A stretch of 64,000 nt of DNA from an uncultured Clostridia bacterium (GTDB lineage Bacteria > Bacillota > Clostridia > Christensenellales > Borkfalkiaceae), in the NCBI GenBank assembly GCA_934247935.1, contig CAKQKE010000002.1:186001-250000 (forward strand). Direction: 5' to 3'. The position numbers and the translations under genes are program-made. The notes beneath the pieces were generated by a model. The model searched no databases. It was not told the origin of the DNA and worked only from the letters and a program-made list of their open reading frames with translations. This document shows, in pieces, positions 7,230 through 15,741 of this stretch (the stretch's first letter is position 1; every line of letters begins with the position of its first letter).

Positions 7230-10200
7230 CTATCCGTTCCAAATCACAGGACTCGAGGTCACTTCATCTTCCGCATCAACACACAAATAAGTATTTATTC
7301 TAAGGTTTGAATTATACCAATCGTCTGCCTTATATCCCGAAGCCCCATATAATAAGTAAAAGAATTTAGCATAATACCTTACTCCTTTATCGTTAGTTTT
7401 CCAATCTTCGTTTTTTATTTCGACGTAAAATTGAAAATGATACGTGTGATGCGTCGAAGATTGTTTTCCTTGTACGTGTTCTATCACAACACCCCAAAGT
7501 TGTTCACCGTTATTTTTATCGTATTTATCATACAAAAACAGATATTGATATCCGTCATCTTTTTCCCAAATTTCCAACTCTATAGTAAATTTGATATATC
7601 TATATTGATTTCCTTCAGGCTGTGAATTTGCATCGGTATACACGTCTATATCGTCATAATGCTGATTCCATCTGCCGCTATCTGTTATTTTAACAGGAAT
7701 ACTCCTTGATGTTCCGCAATTGAAACTATCCCACTTGACGTACACGTCAAAAATACCAACAGTATCTGCCGGAATCTCCGTTATCGGCGTTTGAAATTTA
7801 CAATCGAGGAAAAATCCTTTAAAAATATCAAAATGATAATTAATTGGGTTTTGGAGAGCAGTAACTTCTCCGCATCTGTATTTATACGTCGGATAAACCG
7901 TCGAATAACGATCATACACTTTTGGATTATGATAATTAATTCTATAAAAATTACCTTCCCATAAAGCATTTAAAGTAACGTCGGAATTTCCGATCATATA
8001 CCCTTTACCGAAATTACCCGTACTATACGTTTCATCAAGTACTTCCCATCTGTCCCACGTTCCATGATAACCGTTTTTTAACGGGGTCGGCAATTTAATG
8101 ACTTCGCCTTCTATTCCCGTCATAGTTTCGTTTGCTTCGCCGTTGTTTTTGTTGAAAGTAATCGTATAGACCTTTGCCCATTTAGCGTAAAGAACGATAT
8201 CTCCCGTACAGCCTTGAATTATCTGTTTAATCACGCTGCTGTTGAAATTTTCATCCAAATACCAACCCATAAACCTATAACCATCGGCTCTTGTCGGGTT
8301 TTTAAGGGTAATTGTGCTCGTTGTTTCGGTATAACTCAAAGGATTGCTCTCTCCGCTATAAACGCCGCTTTCAAGGTTGTTGTAGACGATTTCAAAAGTA
8401 TCACCCGCGCTTATGGGTGTTTCGCTCCACTTCGCATAAAGCGTAACTGCATCTGAAAGGCTTGTCCATACCATACCGATAGAAACTTTGCTTTCGGCAT
8501 TGAAATCGCTGCTTGTATACCAACCGTCGAAAAATCTACCGATGACTGCGGGGTGCGGCAATTCTTCAACGTACGCACCGTACGTAAGAGTTGCGCTCGT
8601 TTCGTCCATAGTTCCGCCGTTTAAGTTAAACGTAACGGAAGTGTTGTGCGTTGACAACTTGCCTGCATACACTTTCCAAAATTCATTATTTATATACTTG
8701 TTATACGATTGCGCAGGTACGTATATCTTCAAAGTTTCGGAAGTATCGTCAAAAGTTTCGCTGCCGACGTAAACCATATCGTTGCCCGTACTTATTACGA
8801 CTTTTCCCAGACTTTGACAACCGTAAAAGGCTTTATTTCCAATCCCTACCAGATTGTATCCAAACACGATTTCTTCCAACTTAGTGCATTTTTCAAACGT
8901 TCCCTCTTCTATGGCAATCAAATTATCGGATAATGTTGCTTTTTCGAGATTTGTACAACCCGAAAATACACTTTTCCCCAATTTACTCACGTTGTCAGGA
9001 AGTTTTATTTCTACAAGGCTTGTACAGTTTACAAAAGCGTCGTTTTTAATTTCCGTAAGATTTTCATACAGAACGACGTTCGCCAACTTGCTACAACCGG
9101 AAAATGCTCCCGCGCCTATATATTCAAGGTCGGTTTTGCCCGTAAAACTTACCATTTCATCGCAATTTGCGCAAGCATAATCACCGATTCCTTTAATATC
9201 GTCGGGTATAACGCTGTTATTGCAAGCGAGCAACAAAACCTTTCCCGTTTTTGTCATCAAACAATTGCCTTCAACTCTATACGTGTTATTACTTGCCGAC
9301 ACGGTAATATTTGCAATGCCTTTGCATCCTAAAAATGCGCCCGCGCCTATAGAATTTACGTTTTGCGTTATGTTAATACTTGTCAAACCTTCACAGTTTA
9401 AAAACGCAAACTCGTCTATAGCAGTTATATTGTTGTTTAAAGTTATGCCCGTAAGTCCTTTACAACCCGTAAACGCCCTGTTTATTTCTCTTAATCCAAG
9501 CGGCATTGTTATTGTTCCGTTTAAACCGCTACAATTAGCAAAAGCGAAATCTCCAAGCGTATTAAGAGCCAAATTAAATGTTATTCCGTTGAGTTTAGCA
9601 CAATTATAAAATGCGTAATCTCCTATTTGCAACGCATTATTCAATCCGCTCACGCTTTCAAGGTTCACACAGCCGCTAAACGCGCCGCCGCCTATATTCG
9701 TCGTTTTTGTAGGAAGAGTTATACTTGTCAAACTTTCACAACCCGAAAATAGTCCGCTCGGGATCTTTACAAGATTATCCGGCAACGTCACCGAAGTCAA
9801 ACTTGTACAACCCGCAAACGCGCTATCGCCAATTTCCGTATCGGCATTTGTTACGCTGATATTTGTTAAATAAATATTATTTCTGAATGCGTCTTTGCCT
9901 ATTTTTTTAACGTTAGACGAAACTACAACCGAAGTTATGCCGCTTCCGAAATCGTTAAATGCTGCGTAAAAAGCGTCGTCTTCTATTTCCGTTACCGTTT
10001 TACCGTCTATCGTCGACGGAATAGTGAAAGTCGAACTTGTAATGTTGCTTAAATAATTTTTATCTATGCCCGTAATTTTTACAGTATTGTCATCTTCTTT
10101 GACTTCATACTTAAATCCGTTTACAGGCTTAGAAAGCGCGCCCATCACTTTATTTAATATCTTTTCGTCTCTCGGTTCGAGATTATGTACTATCGGAGTA

Positions 10201-11609
10201 TTATATGTTGCCGCATTGCTGAAATCAATTTCTTCGCCTTCGATAAACTTCCTCGTCGCCTTCGTAAAACCTTTAAATCCCGTAGCCAATTGAGAAGATA
10301 AGTTTACAAAAGTATCGTTCGCAAAACTAATCAAACTTGAATCGTAAATCAACTCGTTTACAAAAATGTTTGCCATTGCCACAATTTTTGAATCGGGTAA
10401 AACCTCTCTCAATAATGCAACTACAGGTCTCATCATTACCGCCTTCAAAAATCCCAGCGAATAATCGGAAAGGACCTTCAAAACCCCTATCGCAACCAAC
10501 GCAGGATCAACAAGCGATAAACAACTTGCGGGTATTCTCCCTCGCGGATCATTATGTAAAATATCCGAGAAAAACCACAACGAACTATATCCGCCTATCG
10601 CCATAGCGTTGATATTTTTATATAAGTTGTAATTGTTGTTCCAACGTGATTTATATTGGCTGTATATGGATGAATCGATAATATCGTATAAAGCGTCTCT
10701 GCTGCCATTTTTACAAATCAATTTACCAAAAACTTGCGCCGTCGTCGAGCCGTTATACGGCGTACCCATACTTATAAGGTTGTCCACCATGTCGGGATGG
10801 TCAAGCGCGTACTGTAAATTTGTTAGTCCGCCTCTGCTGTGCCCTATCAAATTATATTTCGGCAAAACGTTCATTTTTGCTTTATATTGTTTTGCAATTC
10901 TGCTCAACAAATAATTGAACTGGAAATATACGTTGTCGTTTGAATCACAATCAATACACGTTTCAAATAAAACAAGCAGATGATTATTGCTGTTAAAATT
11001 ATCGAATAAGTTTTCAATGTTTTTAGCCGTATATGTATAGTTATCAAAATCATCATTGACGTATGCAGAATTTGTTTGTTCGGTTAAATCGTATATATTT
11101 ATTTTATACAATTCACTGTATTGATCCTTAAATTGAACTGACTCGTCTTTACTTTTTTTTACAATAGCAGCAAATACAACTTGCAAATCATTTCCGTATT
11201 TTTGCCAATATTTATACACGATTGACGATTTTGCCGGAGCAAACTCACTTCTTGCCCCATTAACTTGATTTGTCCACGTGCTTGCATCAGCCCCATATCC
11301 GGGTGTAAGCACGGTAATCTGCGTATCGCTTGCAACTGTATTGCTGTTTTTTTGCGTCAAATTGTATGAGACGTGTTGTTGCGCCGTTTCATATCTACCG
11401 TTTGAATTTTGTTCGCTTTTTAGATTCGACACGTCTTGCAAATCGATACTGTCTGCAACAATATTATAAGTATTTGTTGCATTAAAAAGCGTTTCTAATT
11501 TGTTTTCCTCTTCCGCTTTTACACTCTTTATTCCAACCGCGCAGATCGAAAAAACAAATAAGCAAACAAAAACAAAACTTACAATTTTCTTTAAAGATAA
11601 TTTTTTCAT
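7230..11609 (-). CDS. Secreted lipase-like protein with BspA-type LRRs and InlB B-repeats
   Basis: A 1459-residue exported protein. It has an N-terminal signal peptide (basic MKKLSLKK, hydrophobic core, cut near VKAEE). An alpha/beta-hydrolase-like domain covers about 95-480, with nucleophile elbow GHSRGG (Ser about 258), the upstream loop TPGYGADASTW, SMGTPYNGS and a candidate triad His in IVHNLEPRD. BspA-type leucine-rich repeats (about 500-1010) and roughly four InlB B-repeat-like units ending in GWY/AKW (about 1020-1310) follow, then a tail of about 130 residues I do not recognise. No LPXTG motif or C-terminal membrane helix is visible. GGGAG lies 8 bases before the second ATG, so translation probably starts at 11609, not 11615. 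A role in adhesion plus lipid or ester cleavage is inferred. Confidence 0.85.
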   Translation of the reverse strand: MKKLSLKKIVSFVFVCLFVFSICAVGIKSVKAEEENKLETLFNATNTYNIVADSIDLQDVSNLKSEQNSNGRYETAQQHVSYNLTQKNSNTVASDTQITVLTPGYGADASTWTNQVNGARSEFAPAKSSIVYKYWQKYGNDLQVVFAAIVKKSKDESVQFKDQYSELYKINIYDLTEQTNSAYVNDDFDNYTYTAKNIENLFDNFNSNNHLLVLFETCIDCDSNDNVYFQFNYLLSRIAKQYKAKMNVLPKYNLIGHSRGGLTNLQYALDHPDMVDNLISMGTPYNGSTTAQVFGKLICKNGSRDALYDIIDSSIYSQYKSRWNNNYNLYKNINAMAIGGYSSLWFFSDILHNDPRGRIPASCLSLVDPALVAIGVLKVLSDYSLGFLKAVMMRPVVALLREVLPDSKIVAMANIFVNELIYDSSLISFANDTFVNLSSQLATGFKGFTKATRKFIEGEEIDFSNAATYNTPIVHNLEPRDEKILNKVMGALSKPVNGFKYEVKEDDNTVKITGIDKNYLSNITSSTFTIPSTIDGKTVTEIEDDAFYAAFNDFGSGITSVVVSSNVKKIGKDAFRNNIYLTNISVTNADTEIGDSAFAGCTSLTSVTLPDNLVKIPSGLFSGCESLTSITLPTKTTNIGGGAFSGCVNLESVSGLNNALQIGDYAFYNCAKLNGITFNLALNTLGDFAFANCSGLNGTITMPLGLREINRAFTGCKGLTGITLNNNITAIDEFAFLNCEGLTSINITQNVNSIGAGAFLGCKGIANITVSASNNTYRVEGNCLMTKTGKVLLLACNNSVIPDDIKGIGDYACANCDEMVSFTGKTDLEYIGAGAFSGCSKLANVVLYENLTEIKNDAFVNCTSLVEIKLPDNVSKLGKSVFSGCTNLEKATLSDNLIAIEEGTFEKCTKLEEIVFGYNLVGIGNKAFYGCQSLGKVVISTGNDMVYVGSETFDDTSETLKIYVPAQSYNKYINNEFWKVYAGKLSTHNTSVTFNLNGGTMDETSATLTYGAYVEELPHPAVIGRFFDGWYTSSDFNAESKVSIGMVWTSLSDAVTLYAKWSETPISAGDTFEIVYNNLESGVYSGESNPLSYTETTSTITLKNPTRADGYRFMGWYLDENFNSSVIKQIIQGCTGDIVLYAKWAKVYTITFNKNNGEANETMTGIEGEVIKLPTPLKNGYHGTWDRWEVLDETYSTGNFGKGYMIGNSDVTLNALWEGNFYRINYHNPKVYDRYSTVYPTYKYRCGEVTALQNPINYHFDIFKGFFLDCKFQTPITEIPADTVGIFDVYVKWDSFNCGTSRSIPVKITDSGRWNQHYDDIDVYTDANSQPEGNQYRYIKFTIELEIWEKDDGYQYLFLYDKYDKNNGEQLWGVVIEHVQGKQSSTHHTYHFQFYVEIKNEDWKTNDKGVRYYAKFFYLLYGASGYKADDWYNSNLRINTYLCVDAEDEVTSSPVIWNG

Positions 11610-11645
11610 AACCATTCTCCCTTTTCATATATTTTTATTTTTTAA

Positions 11646-12446
11646 TTATCTTTTGTTTTGCGTCCATTTTGCGTATAAATATGTCACGTAATCGTCGGGA
11701 TAAGTTTCCCCGACTTCTAATACTGGTTTATTAAACACCGTATCAAAGTCAAATTTATTTACGCACTCCTCTTCCGTATACCATCCTCCAAATGTATATC
11801 CTTCCCTTTCCGGTGTGTCCGGCATCACTTCTATTTTTTCTCCGTTATCTATGTCATCTATCCAAAAGTGACCTTCATTGGGCGATTCATTATAATTATA
11901 TAGAAATTGTAAATTTGCAAGTTTTATTCCTCCAACTATGTTTTCAACATGTCCTCCTTTTTCCATTCTTTTTCTATATATATTATAATTGTAATAATGA
12001 TTTATTTCTCTTGTTGCAAATATTGAAGTTTCTATTTCAATATTTAATATAACTTTTTTTAAAAACTCCTCGGTATAGTAACTAAATTGTAATGTTGCCT
12101 CTTTAGAGACTTGTGAATAATCTCCGGGATATTCAAAATAAAATTTTTCCATTTTCCCTTGAAAAAGCGTTCTCCCTGCCCCCGGCGTACTTTGAAACAG
12201 CAAATAATAAGGATGTCCGTTTATTCTTTTAGGCAACACAATAATCCTTTTTTGTTTTCCCGCTTCTGACAAGCCAATTAAATTAAGATAATTGTTCGGG
12301 TCCTTCCTGTCTTTTTGTCCTAATGCAAGCACCACTCTGAAATCTCCGACGTCATACTCTCGGACAGTTTCAAAGCACCCGCATAGACTAAATGTCGTCA
12401 CCGTCACTAAAACTAAACAAATGGATTTAATTAAAAAATTTTTCAT
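11646..12446 (-). CDS. Lipoprotein with InlB B-repeat (paralogue 1)
   Basis: A 266-residue exported lipoprotein with signal peptide and lipobox LCGC (Cys about 24). A middle domain of about 170 residues includes NLIGLSEAGKQKRIIVLPKR, which recalls the unit preceding BspA repeats. It ends in one InlB B-repeat (REGYTFGGWYTEEE to LYAKW). The first 22 residues and last 65 are nearly the same as in the next gene upstream, while the middle has diverged. It lies 36 bases upstream of the giant lipase-like gene on the same strand, so the three probably form an operon. Function unknown. Confidence 0.82.
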   Translation of the reverse strand: MKNFLIKSICLVLVTVTTFSLCGCFETVREYDVGDFRVVLALGQKDRKDPNNYLNLIGLSEAGKQKRIIVLPKRINGHPYYLLFQSTPGAGRTLFQGKMEKFYFEYPGDYSQVSKEATLQFSYYTEEFLKKVILNIEIETSIFATREINHYYNYNIYRKRMEKGGHVENIVGGIKLANLQFLYNYNESPNEGHFWIDDIDNGEKIEVMPDTPEREGYTFGGWYTEEECVNKFDFDTVFNKPVLEVGETYPDDYVTYLYAKWTQNKR

Positions 12447-12546
12447 ACATTTCCTTTTATTTTTCTATTAAAATCTTTTTTTCTTGTGTTTTTTTAATTT
12501 TTCTTTTATAAATTGTTTTAATTTCTTCTTAAGTTTTTACTTTAAT

Positions 12547-13350
12547 TTACTCTTCGTTTTTCGTCCACTTTGCGTATAAATATGTCACGTAATCGTCGGG
12601 ATAAATATCTCCCTCTTCTAATACTGGTTTATTGAAAACCGTATCAAAGTCAAATTTATTTACACACGCCTCTTCCGTATACCAACCTCCAAATGTATAT
12701 CCTTCTCTTTCCGGTGTGTCCGGTATTATCTCAACTTTTTCTCCACTGTCTATATCGTCTATCCAATAATACCCTGTATTTTTCGCCCCTTCAAAATTGT
12801 ACTTATATTGTAAATTTGCCAATCTTTCCTTTTGTCCTACCACCAAATTTTGTGGGTCTTTCGTAGTATTCATTATAAAATAAGGACGATTATAATAATG
12901 TAAAGCACTGCTTGCAGATTCTGCACTTGCATAAACATTTAAAAATACTTTTTTCATTTTGCTACACCCAAAAACAAATAGATTTGGTTGATGTTTTTCT
13001 TCTTGAGAATAATTACCGGGATATCCTAAATATATTTTTTCTGCTCCACTTAAAAACTTTGACTCTACATATCCGGGAACAGGACTTCGTTGTTTAAACC
13101 ATAAATAATAAGGATGTCCGTCTATTCTTTTGGGTAAAACTATTGTCTTTTTTTGTTCTCCCTCCTTTGATAACCCAACTAAACAGAGATATGCGTCAGG
13201 TTTTTGCTCTTCGTATATACTTAAATATCTTACTCTAAAATCTCCGACAACAAATTCTTCAGGATAATTCACAACAGAGCACCCGCACAAACTAAAGGTC
13301 GTCACCGTCACTAAAACTAAACAAATGGATTTAATTAAAAATTTTTTCAT
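12547..13350 (-). CDS. Lipoprotein with InlB B-repeat (paralogue 2)
   Basis: A 267-residue tandem paralogue of the following gene, with the same signal peptide, LCGC lipobox and terminal InlB B-repeat (REGYTFGGWYTEEA). The intervening domain is only moderately similar. A GGGA-type ribosome binding site precedes the ATG. It is the first gene of the probable three-gene surface operon ending with the lipase-like protein. The arrangement points to tandem duplication followed by divergence of the exposed middle. Function unknown. Confidence 0.82.
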   Translation of the reverse strand: MKKFLIKSICLVLVTVTTFSLCGCSVVNYPEEFVVGDFRVRYLSIYEEQKPDAYLCLVGLSKEGEQKKTIVLPKRIDGHPYYLWFKQRSPVPGYVESKFLSGAEKIYLGYPGNYSQEEKHQPNLFVFGCSKMKKVFLNVYASAESASSALHYYNRPYFIMNTTKDPQNLVVGQKERLANLQYKYNFEGAKNTGYYWIDDIDSGEKVEIIPDTPEREGYTFGGWYTEEACVNKFDFDTVFNKPVLEEGDIYPDDYVTYLYAKWTKNEE

Positions 13351-13460
13351 ACTTTTTCCCTTTTATTATTTTCTATTAAACTCTTTCTTCTTATGTTTTT
13401 AAAATTTTTTTTACTTCTTAAATTTTTATGTATTCTTTCTCTGTTTCTTGCGTACCTTTT

Positions 13461-13495
13461 TGCAAGTCAAGTTTTATTAAATTTACTGACTTGCA
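13461..13495. repeat. 9-bp inverted repeat upstream of the lipoprotein operon
   Basis: TGCAAGTCA (13461-13469) and TGACTTGCA (13487-13495) flank 17 bases, about 110 bases upstream of the first lipoprotein start. It could be an operator or a leader hairpin; no T-tract follows. The rest of 13351-13690 is AT-rich with no gene. Confidence 0.4.
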
Positions 13496-13697
13496 TGACT
13501 AATTAAATCATAATTTTTACTCCATTTTAATATTATATTTCAACTTTTAAAAAACCGTTTCGGCTTTCCTTTGTTGCAATTTTAATATAACATAATTCAC
13601 TTTAATTTTCAATACCTTTCCCAAAATTTTCCACCGCAATTTTTTATGCACTTGTGTAAAATTTTGTCAAATTTCGCTCGATTTTTATATTAAAAAA

Positions 13698-13733
13698 GCA
13701 CGATTTACAACATACGTATGCGGTAAAACGTGC
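13698..13733 (+). repeat. 36-bp palindromic element, copy 3
   Basis: The core ACATACGTATGCGGTAAA is identical to copy 2. Arms GCACG and CGTGC are flanked by six A (13692-13697) and six T (13734-13739), so it could terminate transcription in both directions. Confidence 0.8.
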
Positions 13734-13903
13734 TTTTTTCGCTTTGGCGAATTTTGTCGAATTTGTTTTTAAAATTTTTTCATTTTTATTCATCTTTTAT
13801 CTATTCCGCTCATAAAAACAAAACTTAAAACTTTCTTAAATTCTTAATTTTAAATGGTTTAAAAAAAGCAAAATTTAAATCTGGCAACGAAAAATTTTTA
13901 CGC

Positions 13904-13940
13904 AAAAACGGACTTCGGAAATATGCCGAAGCCCGTTTTT
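13904..13940 (-). terminator. Terminator of tRNA-Val
   Basis: AAAAACGGACTTCGG (13904-13918) pairs with 13926-13940, with one mismatch on the plus strand that becomes a G-U pair on the minus-strand RNA. A T-run follows on the minus strand. It lies 10 bases beyond the tRNA. Confidence 0.8.
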
Positions 13941-13950
13941 TATATTAATC

Positions 13951-14027
13951 TGGTGGGGACAACAGGGCTCGAACCTGTGACCTCATGCATGTGAAGCATG
14001 CGCTCTGACCAACTGAGCTATGCCCCC
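13951..14027 (-). tRNA. tRNA-Val (CAC)
   Basis: A complete cloverleaf with encoded CCA and anticodon loop TTCACAT. The acceptor GGGGGCA pairs with TGTCCCC with one G-U. Confidence 0.97.
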
Positions 14028-14125
14028 GTTTTTGTATTACTTGCATTAATAAAATCTCGCCGAAAAGAAACAACCTCGCTTTCTAATATACCCTTCTATC
14101 GCCGCATGACTTTATCAACATATTA

Positions 14126-14154
14126 ATAGTAATACAATACCGACAAAATGTCAA
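14126..14154 (-). promoter_or_regulatory. Sigma-A promoter of tRNA-Val
   Basis: On the minus strand TTGACA (14149-14154) and TACTAT (14126-14131) with a 17-base spacer, about 95 bases upstream of the tRNA. Confidence 0.75.
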
Positions 14155-14249
14155 TTCATTATCGGTAATTTAATAAATTAAATAAAATTTTTTCAAAAAT
14201 TTCTTCACAAAACCATTCTATAAAACGCAAATCAGGACAAGCAATTCTG

Positions 14250-14792
14250 TTATGCGTTGAACTTATTGTAAGTTTTTCCGTCGAGAGTTTTCCACTCGAA
14301 CACTCCGTCCGTAAGCGTCATGTACGAATGGTCAGAACCTCCCTTTGGTATAGACACCGAACCGGGATTCATATAAACGTAAGTCTCGGTTTGTTTGCAT
14401 ACAGGCACGTGCGTGTGACCGTGCAAAAGTATATCGCCATTATTCAGTGCAGGCAATTTTTCTTCATTGTAGATATGCCCGTGAGTCGCAAACACGGTAC
14501 GCCCGTTGACAAACAGCAAGCAATAATCCGCCATAATCGGGAAAGACAAAACCATTTGGTCGACTTCGCAGTCGCAATTTCCCCTTACGCATAAAATTTT
14601 ATCTTTAATACCGTTGATCATTTCGATGACTTTTTTCGGTTCGTAACCGTCGGGAAGCGGATTGCGTGGTCCGTGATATAAAATATCGCCCAAAATGAGC
14701 ATTTTGTCCGCTTTTTCTCTATTGAACGCATGTAAAAGTTGAGCGCAATATTGCGCCGAACCGTGTATATCCGAAGCAATTAAAATTTTCAT
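14250..14792 (-). CDS. yfcE: YfcE-type phosphodiesterase
   Basis: A 180-residue cytoplasmic metallophosphoesterase, distinct from the shorter one at 5966. The metal-binding motifs SDIHGS, LGDILYHGPR, GNCDCE, THGHIY and HGHTHVP are all present. The GPRNPLP segment and length match the YfcE branch, which cleaves phosphodiesters in vitro; the natural substrate is unclear. It is monocistronic, between the tRNA-Val promoter and a 36-bp palindrome. Confidence 0.88.
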   Translation of the reverse strand: MKILIASDIHGSAQYCAQLLHAFNREKADKMLILGDILYHGPRNPLPDGYEPKKVIEMINGIKDKILCVRGNCDCEVDQMVLSFPIMADYCLLFVNGRTVFATHGHIYNEEKLPALNNGDILLHGHTHVPVCKQTETYVYMNPGSVSIPKGGSDHSYMTLTDGVFEWKTLDGKTYNKFNA

Positions 14793-14981
14793 AAAACACC
14801 TCTTAATCTATTAAAGCATGTCGTTTTTAATTTATTAAAGTATAACACAATTTTATTGAAAAATCAAAACTTATTTAACGATTTCACGTCTTTGCGCCGA
14901 ACACCGATTTCGATTATTGATTTAAAATTGCGTGTTTTAGCCACACGTTTTAGCCGCCTTTATAAAGTTTTTGCAAAAAAT

Positions 14982-15017
14982 GTCATTTTTACAGCAAACG
15001 TATCGCGTAAAAGCGAC
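14982..15017 (+). repeat. 36-bp palindromic element, copy 4
   Basis: GTCATTTTTAC at the left and GTAAAAGCGAC at the right flank the variant core AAACGTAT. It ends 20 bases before the stop of the TfoX-N gene. Confidence 0.8.
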
Positions 15018-15037
15018 TTTCTAAATTTAAACCGACC

Positions 15038-15346
15038 TTATTTCTTTTTACTCGGTAACTCTTCGTAAGTCGCTTTAATTAGTTTCTCCAAAAACTCTTT
15101 ATCGTCAATGTTGTCGACAAGAAGCATGTTTTTCGCCCCGACATACGGCAAGTCGTATATAGGCGCACCGATTAAATTTTCTGCCGATTTGGTGGGCTTT
15201 AAAAGCAGCCTGTCATCGTAAATTCCGCCGACCACTTTACCCTTATAATAAACGATATATTCCCCCATCATTTGCCTATACGAAACGTCGTTTAAACCGT
15301 TCAACTGCGAAAAAACGTACTCGAAATACTCTTTACTCGTCGGCAT
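15038..15346 (-). CDS. TfoX/Sxy N-terminal domain protein
   Basis: A 102-residue protein consisting almost entirely of a TfoX N-terminal domain (YRQMMGEYIVYYKGKVVGG, DRLLLKPTKSAE). In gamma-proteobacteria Sxy activates competence genes, but stand-alone N-domain proteins in Firmicutes have no assigned role. The frame extends 20 codons further upstream, but AAAGGAGGG lies 5 bases before the ATG at 15346, which fixes this start. It is monocistronic. Confidence 0.8.
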   Translation of the reverse strand: MPTSKEYFEYVFSQLNGLNDVSYRQMMGEYIVYYKGKVVGGIYDDRLLLKPTKSAENLIGAPIYDLPYVGAKNMLLVDNIDDKEFLEKLIKATYEELPSKKK

Positions 15347-15406
15347 AATCCCTCCTTTGACGCAAAATGCGTGCCGAATACAAACCGCGTAAACATATGG
15401 TGCCAA

Positions 15407-15609
15407 CCTGAAAGTTTTTCATCTCTGTTCAATTTTTGCGGCGCATTTCAATAATCTCTCGTTTTTAATTTTTTTATAATTATACTTTAATTTAAATTGT
15501 ATGTCAACATAAATAAAAAGCGGATTTTAATACACACACCGCAAAATAATCGCACGGACAACGCAATAAAAAACAAACGGCAAGATAAAACAAGCAGCAA
15601 CATAAAACA
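15407..15609. other. Gene-free gap
   Basis: AT-rich sequence between the TfoX-N gene and the terminator of the LRR lipoprotein. I see no promoter or RNA gene I can support here. Confidence 0.4.
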
Positions 15610-15689
15610 ATACAAAAAGCGGATTGCCTATAGACGCGTCGAAATTTACTTGTAATTTTACATTGCGCCACACCAAGCAACCCGCTTTT
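15610..15689 (-). terminator. Long-loop terminator of the LRR lipoprotein gene
   Basis: AAAAGCGGATTGC (15615-15627) pairs with GCAACCCGCTTTT (15677-15689) over 13 bp, with one G-U in the minus-strand RNA. The loop is about 49 bases and a T-run follows on the minus strand. Confidence 0.6.
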
Positions 15690-15741
15690 ATTTAATTTTT
15701 ACTTTTACGACACTGTTTTAATCGCGATTAAAAACTACCAT

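Noticed and set aside
7230..7235. LPXTG sorting signal on the giant lipase-like protein
   Set aside because: The C-terminus has no LPXTG-like motif, hydrophobic helix or basic tail.
11610..11615. Upstream ATG as the start of the lipase-like protein
   Set aside because: It lies only one base from the GGGAG, too close. The second ATG has normal spacing and begins a standard signal peptide.
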